Assembly: GCA_027624335.1 (NCBI GenBank)
Contig: JAQBWV010000017.1
Coordinates: 1 to 46,885 of the forward strand
Source: Planctomycetota bacterium
GTDB taxonomy: Bacteria > Planctomycetota > Planctomycetia > Planctomycetales > Planctomycetaceae
DNA: 46,885 bases
Reading direction: 5' to 3'
Shown here: piece by piece, positions 10,524 to 18,475 of the stretch
How the letters are laid out: each line of letters opens with the position of its first letter
Numbering within the stretch: the first letter of the stretch is position 1
Position numbers and translations under genes: made by a program
Notes under the pieces: model-generated
Seen by the model: only the letters and a program-made list of their open reading frames with translations
Told to the model about the DNA's origin: nothing
The model's database searches: none

Positions 10524-11831
10524 GTGAAAACTTCGATTCGACTTATTGTAATGCGGCTGACCTGTGTGGCTGCATTGTTGCTCGCGAGCGCTTTCTCTCA
10601 GGCTGCTGACTGGGCCGTGCCGATGGCGGGTAACACATTTCGTACGGTTCCCGAGCCTGGTGGAAATGGTGCTCAGCGAAACGGCACCGTCGCATGGAGC
10701 AATCCCGTTGACGTGTTCTCCGTCTTTTTCCACGTGAATCGTCCCGGAGATCTCCGGTTGGCGATCAAAGCGGCGGCCAGAGATGGACGCTCGACGATCG
10801 CGACACGTGTTGGGCAGGATGAGTTTGAAACGGTCGTCGAAGGAACCGAGCCTGTTGTTCGCGAAATCGGCAACGTGAAGGTAAATGATACTGGGTACAT
10901 TCGCGTGGATTTCCAGGGCGTCGAGCGGACTGGTAACGTGTTCGCAGAAATCGGTGAGCTGCTGATTTCTTCGGACACGGATGGCCTGAATGTCGAATTC
11001 GTCCGGGACAACAAGGGCGGCATGTTCTACTGGGGACGTCGCGGACCGTCAGTGCATCTCAGCTATAACGTGCCACGCGACGTCAATCTGAGATACGCGT
11101 ACTCAGAAGTCACCGTCCCGCAGGGGCAGGATCCGATCGGTACCTTCTACATGGCTAATGGCTTCGGACAGGGCTACTTCGGATTCCAGGTAAACAGCGA
11201 GAAAGAACGTCGCGTGCTGTTTTCGGTGTGGAGTCCATTCAAGACCGACAACCCTCGCGACATTCCGAAAGAGCAGCGAATCATCGCACTCGCTCACGGC
11301 CAGGATGTTCACGTCGGCGAGTTCGGTAACGAGGGCTCGGGGGGACAGAGCTATCTCGTTTATCCCTGGAAGGCCGGGAGTACCTATCGGTTCCTCACGA
11401 AGGTGGAGCCTGACGGAAAGGGCAACACGGTCTACACGTCGTGGTTCAGTGACAAAACAGCGAACGAGTGGCAACTGATTGCCAGCTTCCAGCGTCCTAA
11501 GACCGACACTCACCTGCAAGGCTTGCATTCCTTCCTTGAGAGTTTCTCACCCACACACGGACACATCGGTCGCCGAGCGTTCTACGGAAATGTCTGGGTC
11601 TGCGACGTCGAAGATAAGTGGTATCAGTGCACGCAAGCCCGGTTCTCGGTCGATGCAACAGGCGGAGGTCGCCATCGCCTCGACTTCACGGGCGGCTCTG
11701 ACGGTAAGCGGTTCTTCCTGCGCAACTGCGGCTTCTTCAACGAGACGGGCCGACCGGGAGAGACTTTCACCAGCGACGCATCAGGAACCAGCGAGCCGGA
11801 CATCGACTTCCACGGGCTCCCAACTGAGTGA
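10524..11831 (+). CDS. DUF5077/DUF3472 domain exported protein
   Basis: A roughly 435-residue exported protein. A hydrophobic signal (LTCVAALLLASAFSQA) leads into the mature start ADWAVPM. The first part, about residues 30-150 (VDVFSVFFHVNRPGDL to AEIGELLIS), resembles DUF5077, a putative carbohydrate-binding beta-sandwich. The second part, about 165-400, with a YSEVTVPQGQDPIGTFYMA segment and GFGQGYFGFQVN, resembles DUF3472. The biochemical role is unknown; such proteins occur in polysaccharide-utilising bacteria. The start is uncertain: GTG 10524 follows a GAGAG motif, and ATG 10551 is an alternative that still gives a signal peptide. The S9 peptidase follows 54 bases later on the same strand, so co-transcription is plausible. 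Confidence 0.75.
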   Translation: MKTSIRLIVMRLTCVAALLLASAFSQAADWAVPMAGNTFRTVPEPGGNGAQRNGTVAWSNPVDVFSVFFHVNRPGDLRLAIKAAARDGRSTIATRVGQDEFETVVEGTEPVVREIGNVKVNDTGYIRVDFQGVERTGNVFAEIGELLISSDTDGLNVEFVRDNKGGMFYWGRRGPSVHLSYNVPRDVNLRYAYSEVTVPQGQDPIGTFYMANGFGQGYFGFQVNSEKERRVLFSVWSPFKTDNPRDIPKEQRIIALAHGQDVHVGEFGNEGSGGQSYLVYPWKAGSTYRFLTKVEPDGKGNTVYTSWFSDKTANEWQLIASFQRPKTDTHLQGLHSFLESFSPTHGHIGRRAFYGNVWVCDVEDKWYQCTQARFSVDATGGGRHRLDFTGGSDGKRFFLRNCGFFNETGRPGETFTSDASGTSEPDIDFHGLPTE

Positions 11832-11885
11832 ACTCAGAGAGCCATTGAACAACAGAATCAAAACTTGCGGGTATGAGGCGAATGT

Positions 11886-13958
11886 ATGAGTGAGAGATCG
11901 ACGATGACGTTTGCATGTTTCTGGGGAGTGGTGTTCCTGGCGGTGATGGGATTGGGTAATGCCAATGCTCAGGAGTCAGGCTGGCAGGAGGAAACAGAGT
12001 CGCGACTGCGCGCGATCTACGAACGCGGGGAATTTCGCGGCAGGACGTTTCAAGCGGAGTGGTTGCCTGACAGCTCGGGATACACGGTTCGAGAACTTAA
12101 CCCGGAAACTAATGAGCCGGTCCATATGCGGTATGACGTCCGCACTGGCGAGCGCACCGAAGTAAAACTGGCGAGCAAATTACAAATCGATCCGGAACGA
12201 CGCCTCTCGCCGGATGGCAAGAGCATAATTGAGTTTCGCGATCGGAATCTGTTTGTTCGTGATCTCGCAACCGGGCGACGGGCCCAACTGACAAAGCGTC
12301 TGGACGATCGAGATATCTGGTACCGGCAGCCCGCCTGGAGTCCCGACGGTAAACAGATCGCGTTTATCGAATCTGACGAGACCAACGTGAGGTTACGGCC
12401 GGTTCTTGTCCCAACAGATCCGTCGTACCCGGGAATCCAGAACAATCGATTCGCTCGAGTTGGTGAGAAGATTGCCACTCTTCGTGTCGGCGTAGTGGAC
12501 TCTGAAGGCAAGAAGATTCAGTGGTTACCCATTGAGGCACCTGGTGCAGGGTTCTATCTCGGGCAGGTCGATTGGGCCGGTAACTCGAACGAAGTGTTCG
12601 TGGAAAAACTCAGCCGGTTTCGTGACCGGCGTGAGTTTCTACTTGCGAATATTGATAGCGGAAATGTGGAACGCATCTATCACGAATCCAATGAGGCATG
12701 GGCCGTCGGAAGCCAGGGAAAGAACTCCGGACTGACCTGGATTCGCGACGGCAAGGCGTTCATCGTCGTCAGTGAGAAAGACGGCTGGCGGCACGCCTTC
12801 GCTTATTCACGTGAGGGCAAGGAACTGTCGCTACTGACGCCGGGCAAGTACGACGTCATAGACCGCGCCACCATCGACGAAGACGGAGGCTGGTTCTACT
12901 TCCACGCGTCGCCGGACAATGGAACGCAAAAGTACCTTCACCGCGTTCCGCTTGACGGCACGGGAACTCTTGAACGAATCACGCCGGAGGCCCAACCTGG
13001 CACGCACGACTTCGATTTCTCGCCGGATGCAAGGTGGGCGTTTCATACCTGGTCAACGCTGGATAAGCCTCCGGTCGTTGAGCTTGTCGAACTGCCGAAG
13101 TACCGCGCGGTCCGCGTGCTCGAAGACAACAGCGAACTCCGCGCGAGGATGAAGAACGTGATTTCACACCCCACGGAGTTTCTGCAGCTCGACATTGGCG
13201 ACGGTGTTTCCATGGACGCATGGATGATCAAGCCGAAGGACTTTGATGAGTCGAAGAAGTATCCCGTCTTCATTTACGTCTACGGCGAACCTCATGCCCA
13301 GACCGTGCTTGACAACTGGGGAGCGGCTCAGATCGACTTTCATCGGGTCGTCGCGGACCTGGGATATCTGGTCGTCTCTATCGACAATCGTGGCACTCCC
13401 GCGCCCAAAGGAGCTGCATGGCGGCGTTCCATCTTCGGGAGTCTGGGGCCGCTTTCCACGGACGATCAGGCGGCGGGCCTCAAAGAGCTGGGCCGCATGC
13501 GACCGTACGTTGATCTCTCACGAGTCGCGATCTGGGGCTGGAGCGGCGGCGGCTCGAACACGCTCAACGCTATGTTCCGTAAACCCGACCTGTATCACGT
13601 TGGAATTGCCGTTGTGCCCAAGCCACAGCCGCATCTCTACAACGCGTGGTTCCAGGAAGTCTACATGCGGACGCGCGAAGTGAACCCGGATGGCTATCAA
13701 CGATCTGCCCCGATCAACTTTGCAAACGGACTGCAGGGTAAACTGCTGATGATCACCGGGTCGGGTGAAACGAACACTCACATTCAGATTATCGAAGGAC
13801 TGGTCGATCGGCTGATTGAGCTTGGCAAGCCGTTCGATTACATGGTCTATCCCAATCGAGATCACGGTCTCCGAGAGGGAAACGGGACGGTGGTGCATGT
13901 GAGAATGCGCATCATTAGATACCTCATCGAACACCTGCCACGTGGGCCGCGCCAGTGA
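11886..13958 (+). CDS. S9-family (dipeptidyl-peptidase IV-like) peptidase, exported, atypical catalytic residues
   Basis: A 690-residue protein with a signal peptide (ending NANAQ), an N-terminal beta-propeller rich in SPDGK-type repeats up to about residue 415, and a C-terminal alpha/beta hydrolase domain. The nucleophile lies in GWSGGG (Ser553) and the His in RDHGL (His660). A YGEPHAQ segment supplies the oxyanion region. Where family members have the catalytic Asp (GTADDNVH-type motif), this protein has GSGETNTH, so Glu628 takes that place. The Glu-Glu pair that anchors the substrate N-terminus in true DPP-IV enzymes is not visible before the WSPDG motif at about residue 150. It may therefore be a different exopeptidase, a slow enzyme or a binding protein. 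Start ATG 11886 follows GAGG. Confidence 0.85.
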   Translation: MSERSTMTFACFWGVVFLAVMGLGNANAQESGWQEETESRLRAIYERGEFRGRTFQAEWLPDSSGYTVRELNPETNEPVHMRYDVRTGERTEVKLASKLQIDPERRLSPDGKSIIEFRDRNLFVRDLATGRRAQLTKRLDDRDIWYRQPAWSPDGKQIAFIESDETNVRLRPVLVPTDPSYPGIQNNRFARVGEKIATLRVGVVDSEGKKIQWLPIEAPGAGFYLGQVDWAGNSNEVFVEKLSRFRDRREFLLANIDSGNVERIYHESNEAWAVGSQGKNSGLTWIRDGKAFIVVSEKDGWRHAFAYSREGKELSLLTPGKYDVIDRATIDEDGGWFYFHASPDNGTQKYLHRVPLDGTGTLERITPEAQPGTHDFDFSPDARWAFHTWSTLDKPPVVELVELPKYRAVRVLEDNSELRARMKNVISHPTEFLQLDIGDGVSMDAWMIKPKDFDESKKYPVFIYVYGEPHAQTVLDNWGAAQIDFHRVVADLGYLVVSIDNRGTPAPKGAAWRRSIFGSLGPLSTDDQAAGLKELGRMRPYVDLSRVAIWGWSGGGSNTLNAMFRKPDLYHVGIAVVPKPQPHLYNAWFQEVYMRTREVNPDGYQRSAPINFANGLQGKLLMITGSGETNTHIQIIEGLVDRLIELGKPFDYMVYPNRDHGLREGNGTVVHVRMRIIRYLIEHLPRGPRQ

Positions 13959-13975
13959 TTTCGGGAAGAATCCTC

Positions 13976-14047
13976 AGCCACAGATGGACACGGATAGATA
14001 CAGATGCGATTCAGAACTCTGTGTTCATCTACTGTTTTTCTGTGGCT
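13976..14047. repeat. Inverted repeat enclosing a 10-base periodic CACAGATGGA-type repeat
   Basis: The outer arms AGCCACAGA (13976-13984) and TCTGTGGCT (14039-14047) are perfect reverse complements, and the inner GATGGACAC/GTGTTCATC pair matches at eight of nine positions. Within the left arm the units CACAGATGGA, CACGGATAGA and TACAGATGCG follow each other with a strict 10-base period. It lies just 3' of the S9 peptidase gene and could form a long hairpin in the transcript. Confidence 0.7.
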
Positions 14048-14228
14048 CAAATTCAGGACGTTGTGGCCACCGCCCTGCACTCATGCGATCCGACTTGAGC
14101 TTTCAATCGTGTCCATAGTGTGCTCTTATGAGCTGTGTCAGAATGGTTCCCTTGCTTGTGGAAAGTTATTTCGGCGAGAGCGACGAGGTTCGAATTCGGG
14201 AAGTTAATCCGGGTCTAAGGATCGATTG

Positions 14229-16745
14229 ATGAGGCAGGTTTACCTCGTATGTTTCATAACCTTGCTGCTCGGCGCGTCGATGCCCGCACTGGTCTCCTTC
14301 GCGGAGGACGCGTCCGCGCGGCTGTTGGTTCCAGAGCACGTGCAGAGAGTGTTGAAGCACCGGTGCATGAACTGCCACGAAGGCGAAAATGCCGAAGGTG
14401 ATGTTCGGCTCGACAAGATCGCGGAGTTGAAGCTCGACGCGCGTTTGGACTTGTTGAACAGGGCGCAGGATCAGATTTTCTTTCAAACCATGCCTCCCGC
14501 AGACGCTCCGCAGCCAGCGACTGATGAACGTTCAATGCTCGCCGACTGGCTGCAGTCGGGACTTAGAAAGCACAACGCCTCGAACCTCGATAAGAAACTT
14601 CGCTATCCGGACTTTGGCAATTACGTCGATCACGAGACGCTGTTCAGTGGTCAGATCAAGGATAAGCCATTCACGCCCGCACGGCGGTGGCTGGTGAGTC
14701 CGCAGATTTTCCACGAACTCGTCAATGACATCTTCATGCTGACGGGGCAATCGAGACAGCGCAGCTTTTATGGTGTCACCAATCCGTTCGTGCTGCCGGA
14801 CCATTCGGGCGTTCGCGATTACGACAACACCGCCCTGGACGGTGGGCACCTGCTGGTGATGCTGAACAACGCTGAGTGGATTTCTCAAAAACAGATCTTC
14901 AGCGCGGTTCACGCCGACAAAGACCGCAGAACTCTTGAGTTTTCAAATCCGCAGGACCGCTGGTATCCGCCGATTTCACCGCCCGCTTTCGTGACGATTG
15001 TCAGCCAGAAAAGCCGGCCGACAAATCAGGAAATGATTGCCGCCATTCACGCACAATCTGAGTGCGTACTGAAGCGCAAAGCCAGCGTTGAAGAGTTGGA
15101 TCGTTACCTGCCTCTCCTGCAGTCGTCGATTGAACTGGGAGGAAATACTGAAGGCCTGCGTCAGATGCTGGTCAGCGTCCTGCTGGAGTCCGAGTTTCTA
15201 TACCGCCAGGAGTTCGGGGCAGGCGAGCCGGATGCGTACGGCAGAAAGAAGCTGTCGCCTGTCGAGGCAGCTCAAGCCATCGCGTACGCGCTGGGCGATC
15301 CGGGGCCGGACGAGGAACTGCAGCAGGCTGCATTCGACGGACGGCTCATCGCGAAAGATGACTACCGGCGCGAGGTGCAGCGTTTGCTTGCGAATGAAAC
15401 ACACTTCAACGGGCCAGTCGATCCTGGAATCAGCGGCAAGAACATGCAGTCGCATGTGAGCACGCATCCGAAGCTCGTGCGGTTCTTTCGAGAATTCTTC
15501 GGCTATACCGGTGCTCTGAAAGTGTTCAAGGATGTGACACGCAGCGACGGCTATTACCAGAACCCGGCACGCGGCACCGCCGGGACGCCTGGATTCCTGG
15601 TGAAAGAAGCCGACCGGGTTGTCGACTGGTATCTGCAGCGTGATGAGGACGTCTTCAGAAACCTGTTGACCACCGAAGACTTCTTTGTCTACCACAATAA
15701 GGACAACGAAACCGGCCAGAAGATTATCGCCGAGTGGAAGGAAGCGTACGCCAGGCTTAAAGATACGGACTGGAAAACGGATCCCGAGCGAGTCATCGCC
15801 GAGAATCTGGAGTTCATCCAATCGAAGAAGTCGCTAAACATTCTGGGGGGCAAGCAGAAGCGGGAGTTTCTCCGGCATATGTATTTCTTTGGTGAGACGA
15901 TCGGAAAAGGGCGAACACCATTTACCACCGTGTCGTTCGCGCATGGCTACACCTACAACCATTCGCCGTTTTACAATCTTCCGCCGACGCCGAACCCGTT
16001 TCGTTACGGCGACGTTGAACAGAAGAATTTCAAAGGTCTGGACGACACCGAGTTCTGGGATTATCCAGTCGAACAGCCATTCAGAATTACCAACCGCAAG
16101 GGGCTTCTCACTCATCCCGCGTGGCTGATCGCGCACTCGGGTAATTTTCAGACTGACCCGATTCGACGAGGACGCTGGATTCGCGAAAAGCTGCTGGCGG
16201 GACGAGTTCCTGACGTGCCGATCACGGTGGATGCACAGGTGCCGGACGATCCGCATAAGACGTTTCGTGAACGTGTTGAATCAGTGACCAGCAAGGCCGA
16301 GTGCTGGAAGTGTCATCAGCACATGAACCCGCTGGGGCTTCCGTTTGAAGTGTTCGACGATTTCGGGCGCTACCGCCTGGAAGAACCGCTTGAGTCTCCG
16401 GAGAACCTGATCTCGCGCACAAAAACGAAGTATGGCTCCGACACTTACAGGACCCGGTCTGTCAGCACTCTCGGAGAACTGCTTGGTACTGAGGACTCGG
16501 ATCTGGACGGTGTGGTGACGGACCCGTTTGACCTGATTGATCGGCTGTCTCAATCCGAACGCGTTCGGCAGTCCATCATTCGTCACGCATTTCGTTTCTT
16601 TATGGGCCGCAACGAGATGCTTTCCGATTCGCAGACGTTGATCGACGCCGATGAGGCCTATACTGAAAATGGTGGAAGCTTTAAGGCAGTGGTCGTTTCG
16701 CTGCTCAGTTCGGATTCGTTCATGTACCGCAAAGATGTTAATTGA
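14229..16745 (+). CDS. Planctomycete cytochrome protein with DUF1587/DUF1592/DUF1588/DUF1585 architecture
   Basis: An 838-residue exported protein (signal ending near residue 25). The N-terminal heme site CMNCH (residues 46-50) sits in a planctomycete cytochrome c domain with a following MPP motif. The middle shows DUF1592-like segments (residues about 280-650). The DUF1588 part carries a second CxxCH, CWKCH at 692-696, followed by MNPLGLPFE. The C-terminus matches DUF1585 (FFMGRNEMLSDSQTLIDAD). Such proteins are almost always paired with a DUF1552 protein, which is the next gene here, 44 bases downstream. The reaction is unknown, but an extracytoplasmic heme-dependent oxidation or electron-transfer role is inferred. 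Start ATG 14229 is preferred over the TTG one codon earlier. Confidence 0.88.
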   Translation: MRQVYLVCFITLLLGASMPALVSFAEDASARLLVPEHVQRVLKHRCMNCHEGENAEGDVRLDKIAELKLDARLDLLNRAQDQIFFQTMPPADAPQPATDERSMLADWLQSGLRKHNASNLDKKLRYPDFGNYVDHETLFSGQIKDKPFTPARRWLVSPQIFHELVNDIFMLTGQSRQRSFYGVTNPFVLPDHSGVRDYDNTALDGGHLLVMLNNAEWISQKQIFSAVHADKDRRTLEFSNPQDRWYPPISPPAFVTIVSQKSRPTNQEMIAAIHAQSECVLKRKASVEELDRYLPLLQSSIELGGNTEGLRQMLVSVLLESEFLYRQEFGAGEPDAYGRKKLSPVEAAQAIAYALGDPGPDEELQQAAFDGRLIAKDDYRREVQRLLANETHFNGPVDPGISGKNMQSHVSTHPKLVRFFREFFGYTGALKVFKDVTRSDGYYQNPARGTAGTPGFLVKEADRVVDWYLQRDEDVFRNLLTTEDFFVYHNKDNETGQKIIAEWKEAYARLKDTDWKTDPERVIAENLEFIQSKKSLNILGGKQKREFLRHMYFFGETIGKGRTPFTTVSFAHGYTYNHSPFYNLPPTPNPFRYGDVEQKNFKGLDDTEFWDYPVEQPFRITNRKGLLTHPAWLIAHSGNFQTDPIRRGRWIREKLLAGRVPDVPITVDAQVPDDPHKTFRERVESVTSKAECWKCHQHMNPLGLPFEVFDDFGRYRLEEPLESPENLISRTKTKYGSDTYRTRSVSTLGELLGTEDSDLDGVVTDPFDLIDRLSQSERVRQSIIRHAFRFFMGRNEMLSDSQTLIDADEAYTENGGSFKAVVVSLLSSDSFMYRKDVN

Positions 16746-16789
16746 AACGTGATGCGTGCAATCCCGCCTGCCCCACTCATGAGGTAATA

Positions 16790-18187
16790 ATGATAAGTAA
16801 TCGAAGAGAGTTTCTGACTCAAAGCATTCTTGGAGCCGGCGCGTTGAGCCTCTCTTCAGCGAAGCTCTTTGCGGATTCATCGGTGAGCAAGCCGCCGACT
16901 CGGTTCATCTTCATCCATAAAGGCAATGGCCTGCCTCCGCATTCTCTGGTTCCACCCAGTTTCAGTGAGGAGCAAATGGAGGCGGAGAAGCGGAAGGACT
17001 CCTTCGCCGTCGATCTCGATGACCACGACCTGCCGGAATGGATGAGTCCCATCGCCGGACATAAGAACAACCTGACGATCCTGCAGGGGCTCTCGGGCAA
17101 GATGTGTACCACGGGGCATCACACGTGGTGCTCTTCGCTTGGCGTGTTCAAGGCCAACGAGCGACTCAGTTCCATCAAGTGGGCGACGGTCGATTTTGAA
17201 CTGGCGCAGATGTTTCCGTCGCCTTTTGGTCACATCGAGTTTGCCTGCTTCCCGGCTGGCGGCGGCAACTCGCGCGGCAACATCAACGGTATCGAGAAGG
17301 GGTTCTCAGCCCGAGGGCCACAACAGCCTAACTATGCGTTCGGCTCGCCGAAGGTGGCGATGCAGGAACTGTTCAAGTCCGTGGCCACTGATCAGCAGGC
17401 TCAATCTCAGTACCAACTGCAACGAAAAGTTCTTGAGTTTGTAGCCACGCGCGAAGCGGGTCTCGCAGAACGTCTTACCGGAACAGAACGGCCGAAGGTC
17501 GCGAACTACGCCGACGCGGTGCAGGATATTCGCAAACGCAACGCTCGTGTCGAAGCGATGGGTGACGTGCTTCGGCAGCATCTTCCGGAGCTGAATGGGA
17601 AATACCTTGCTGATGACATCTCGACCGTTGATCGGCAGGTCGGATTCACAGAGGTCCTGCTTTCAACATTGATCTCGGGGATGACCAACGTGGTCACGTT
17701 TACCGTGGACGAACTCGGCACGAACTACACCGGCCTGCCGGGAATCGAAGGCGAAAACGTCAATCAGCATGACGTCGGACACGGAAAGCCTGTCCGGAAT
17801 TTCGAAGCGACCGAAGTTCGGAAAAAGATTCGACACCAGCACATGACGGTGATCGACACGATCGTCAGCCGACTGAAGAGTGTCCCTGAAGCGGGTGGCA
17901 CGATGTTCGACAATACGATGCTGTTCTACTTCCCCGACAACGGCGAGACTCACCACAGCAATGGAAGCGAATGGCCCTTCCTTGTCCTCGCCGGGGATAA
18001 TACCAGGCTGGACATCGGCCGCCGGTACATCCGCCTGCCAGGTTACGGCAAACCGGGCCACAAGACTCTCGGCAACTGGTACACGACGATCCTCAACGCC
18101 TACGGCAATCCGATCAACCACTACGGAAGCCTGGACGTCGGACTGAACATTGACCAGGCCGGTCCGATCGAACGATTTTCCGCATAG
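16790..18187 (+). CDS. DUF1552 family exported protein
   Basis: A 465-residue protein beginning MISNRREFLTQSILGAGALS, an N-terminus of the twin-Arg (Tat) or Sec/Tat-like type with RREF before a hydrophobic segment. The body has the family features FIFIHKGNGLPP, the LPEWMSP region, LTILQGLSGK with TTGHHTW, and late VIDTIVSRLKSVPE and NWYTTILNAYG. Start ATG 16790 has a GAGG six bases upstream, which decides it over upstream in-frame codons. It follows the DUF1592 cytochrome gene and forms with it the common planctomycete pair. The fold resembles DUF1501/alkaline-phosphatase-like proteins, but the function is unknown. The two most likely act together outside the cytoplasm. Confidence 0.87.
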   Translation: MISNRREFLTQSILGAGALSLSSAKLFADSSVSKPPTRFIFIHKGNGLPPHSLVPPSFSEEQMEAEKRKDSFAVDLDDHDLPEWMSPIAGHKNNLTILQGLSGKMCTTGHHTWCSSLGVFKANERLSSIKWATVDFELAQMFPSPFGHIEFACFPAGGGNSRGNINGIEKGFSARGPQQPNYAFGSPKVAMQELFKSVATDQQAQSQYQLQRKVLEFVATREAGLAERLTGTERPKVANYADAVQDIRKRNARVEAMGDVLRQHLPELNGKYLADDISTVDRQVGFTEVLLSTLISGMTNVVTFTVDELGTNYTGLPGIEGENVNQHDVGHGKPVRNFEATEVRKKIRHQHMTVIDTIVSRLKSVPEAGGTMFDNTMLFYFPDNGETHHSNGSEWPFLVLAGDNTRLDIGRRYIRLPGYGKPGHKTLGNWYTTILNAYGNPINHYGSLDVGLNIDQAGPIERFSA

Positions 18188-18475
18188 CTTCATTCGTCAC
18201 CTCGGGCACCGCTCAGGTCTACGACTGAACTGTGCGATCACCGACATCGGTCTCTATCGAAGGTGAATCTTGCCCGGCTACGTCGTTTCCATCGGCGTTC
18301 ACGCTGCCGACCTGCGTGAAACTGTTCCCGACAACTGCAAGAATCCGATCGCGTCACGGTGGTTGTGAAAACGTGCGACATGTCAGGCACCACAGGATTC
18401 CGTGAGCGATGTGATTGAGTGCTCAAACTCGACCGCAACGTGCGGTGACCAGGTAACAAAGTCCGGAGTCCGGTT

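Noticed and set aside
13976..14047. Periodic repeats as a CRISPR array
   Set aside because: The units are only 10 bases long without unique spacers of constant length, and no cas gene is present.
14185..14215. GGTTCGAATTC near 14185-14195 as a second tRNA T-arm
   Set aside because: No acceptor, D or anticodon stem can be formed around it.
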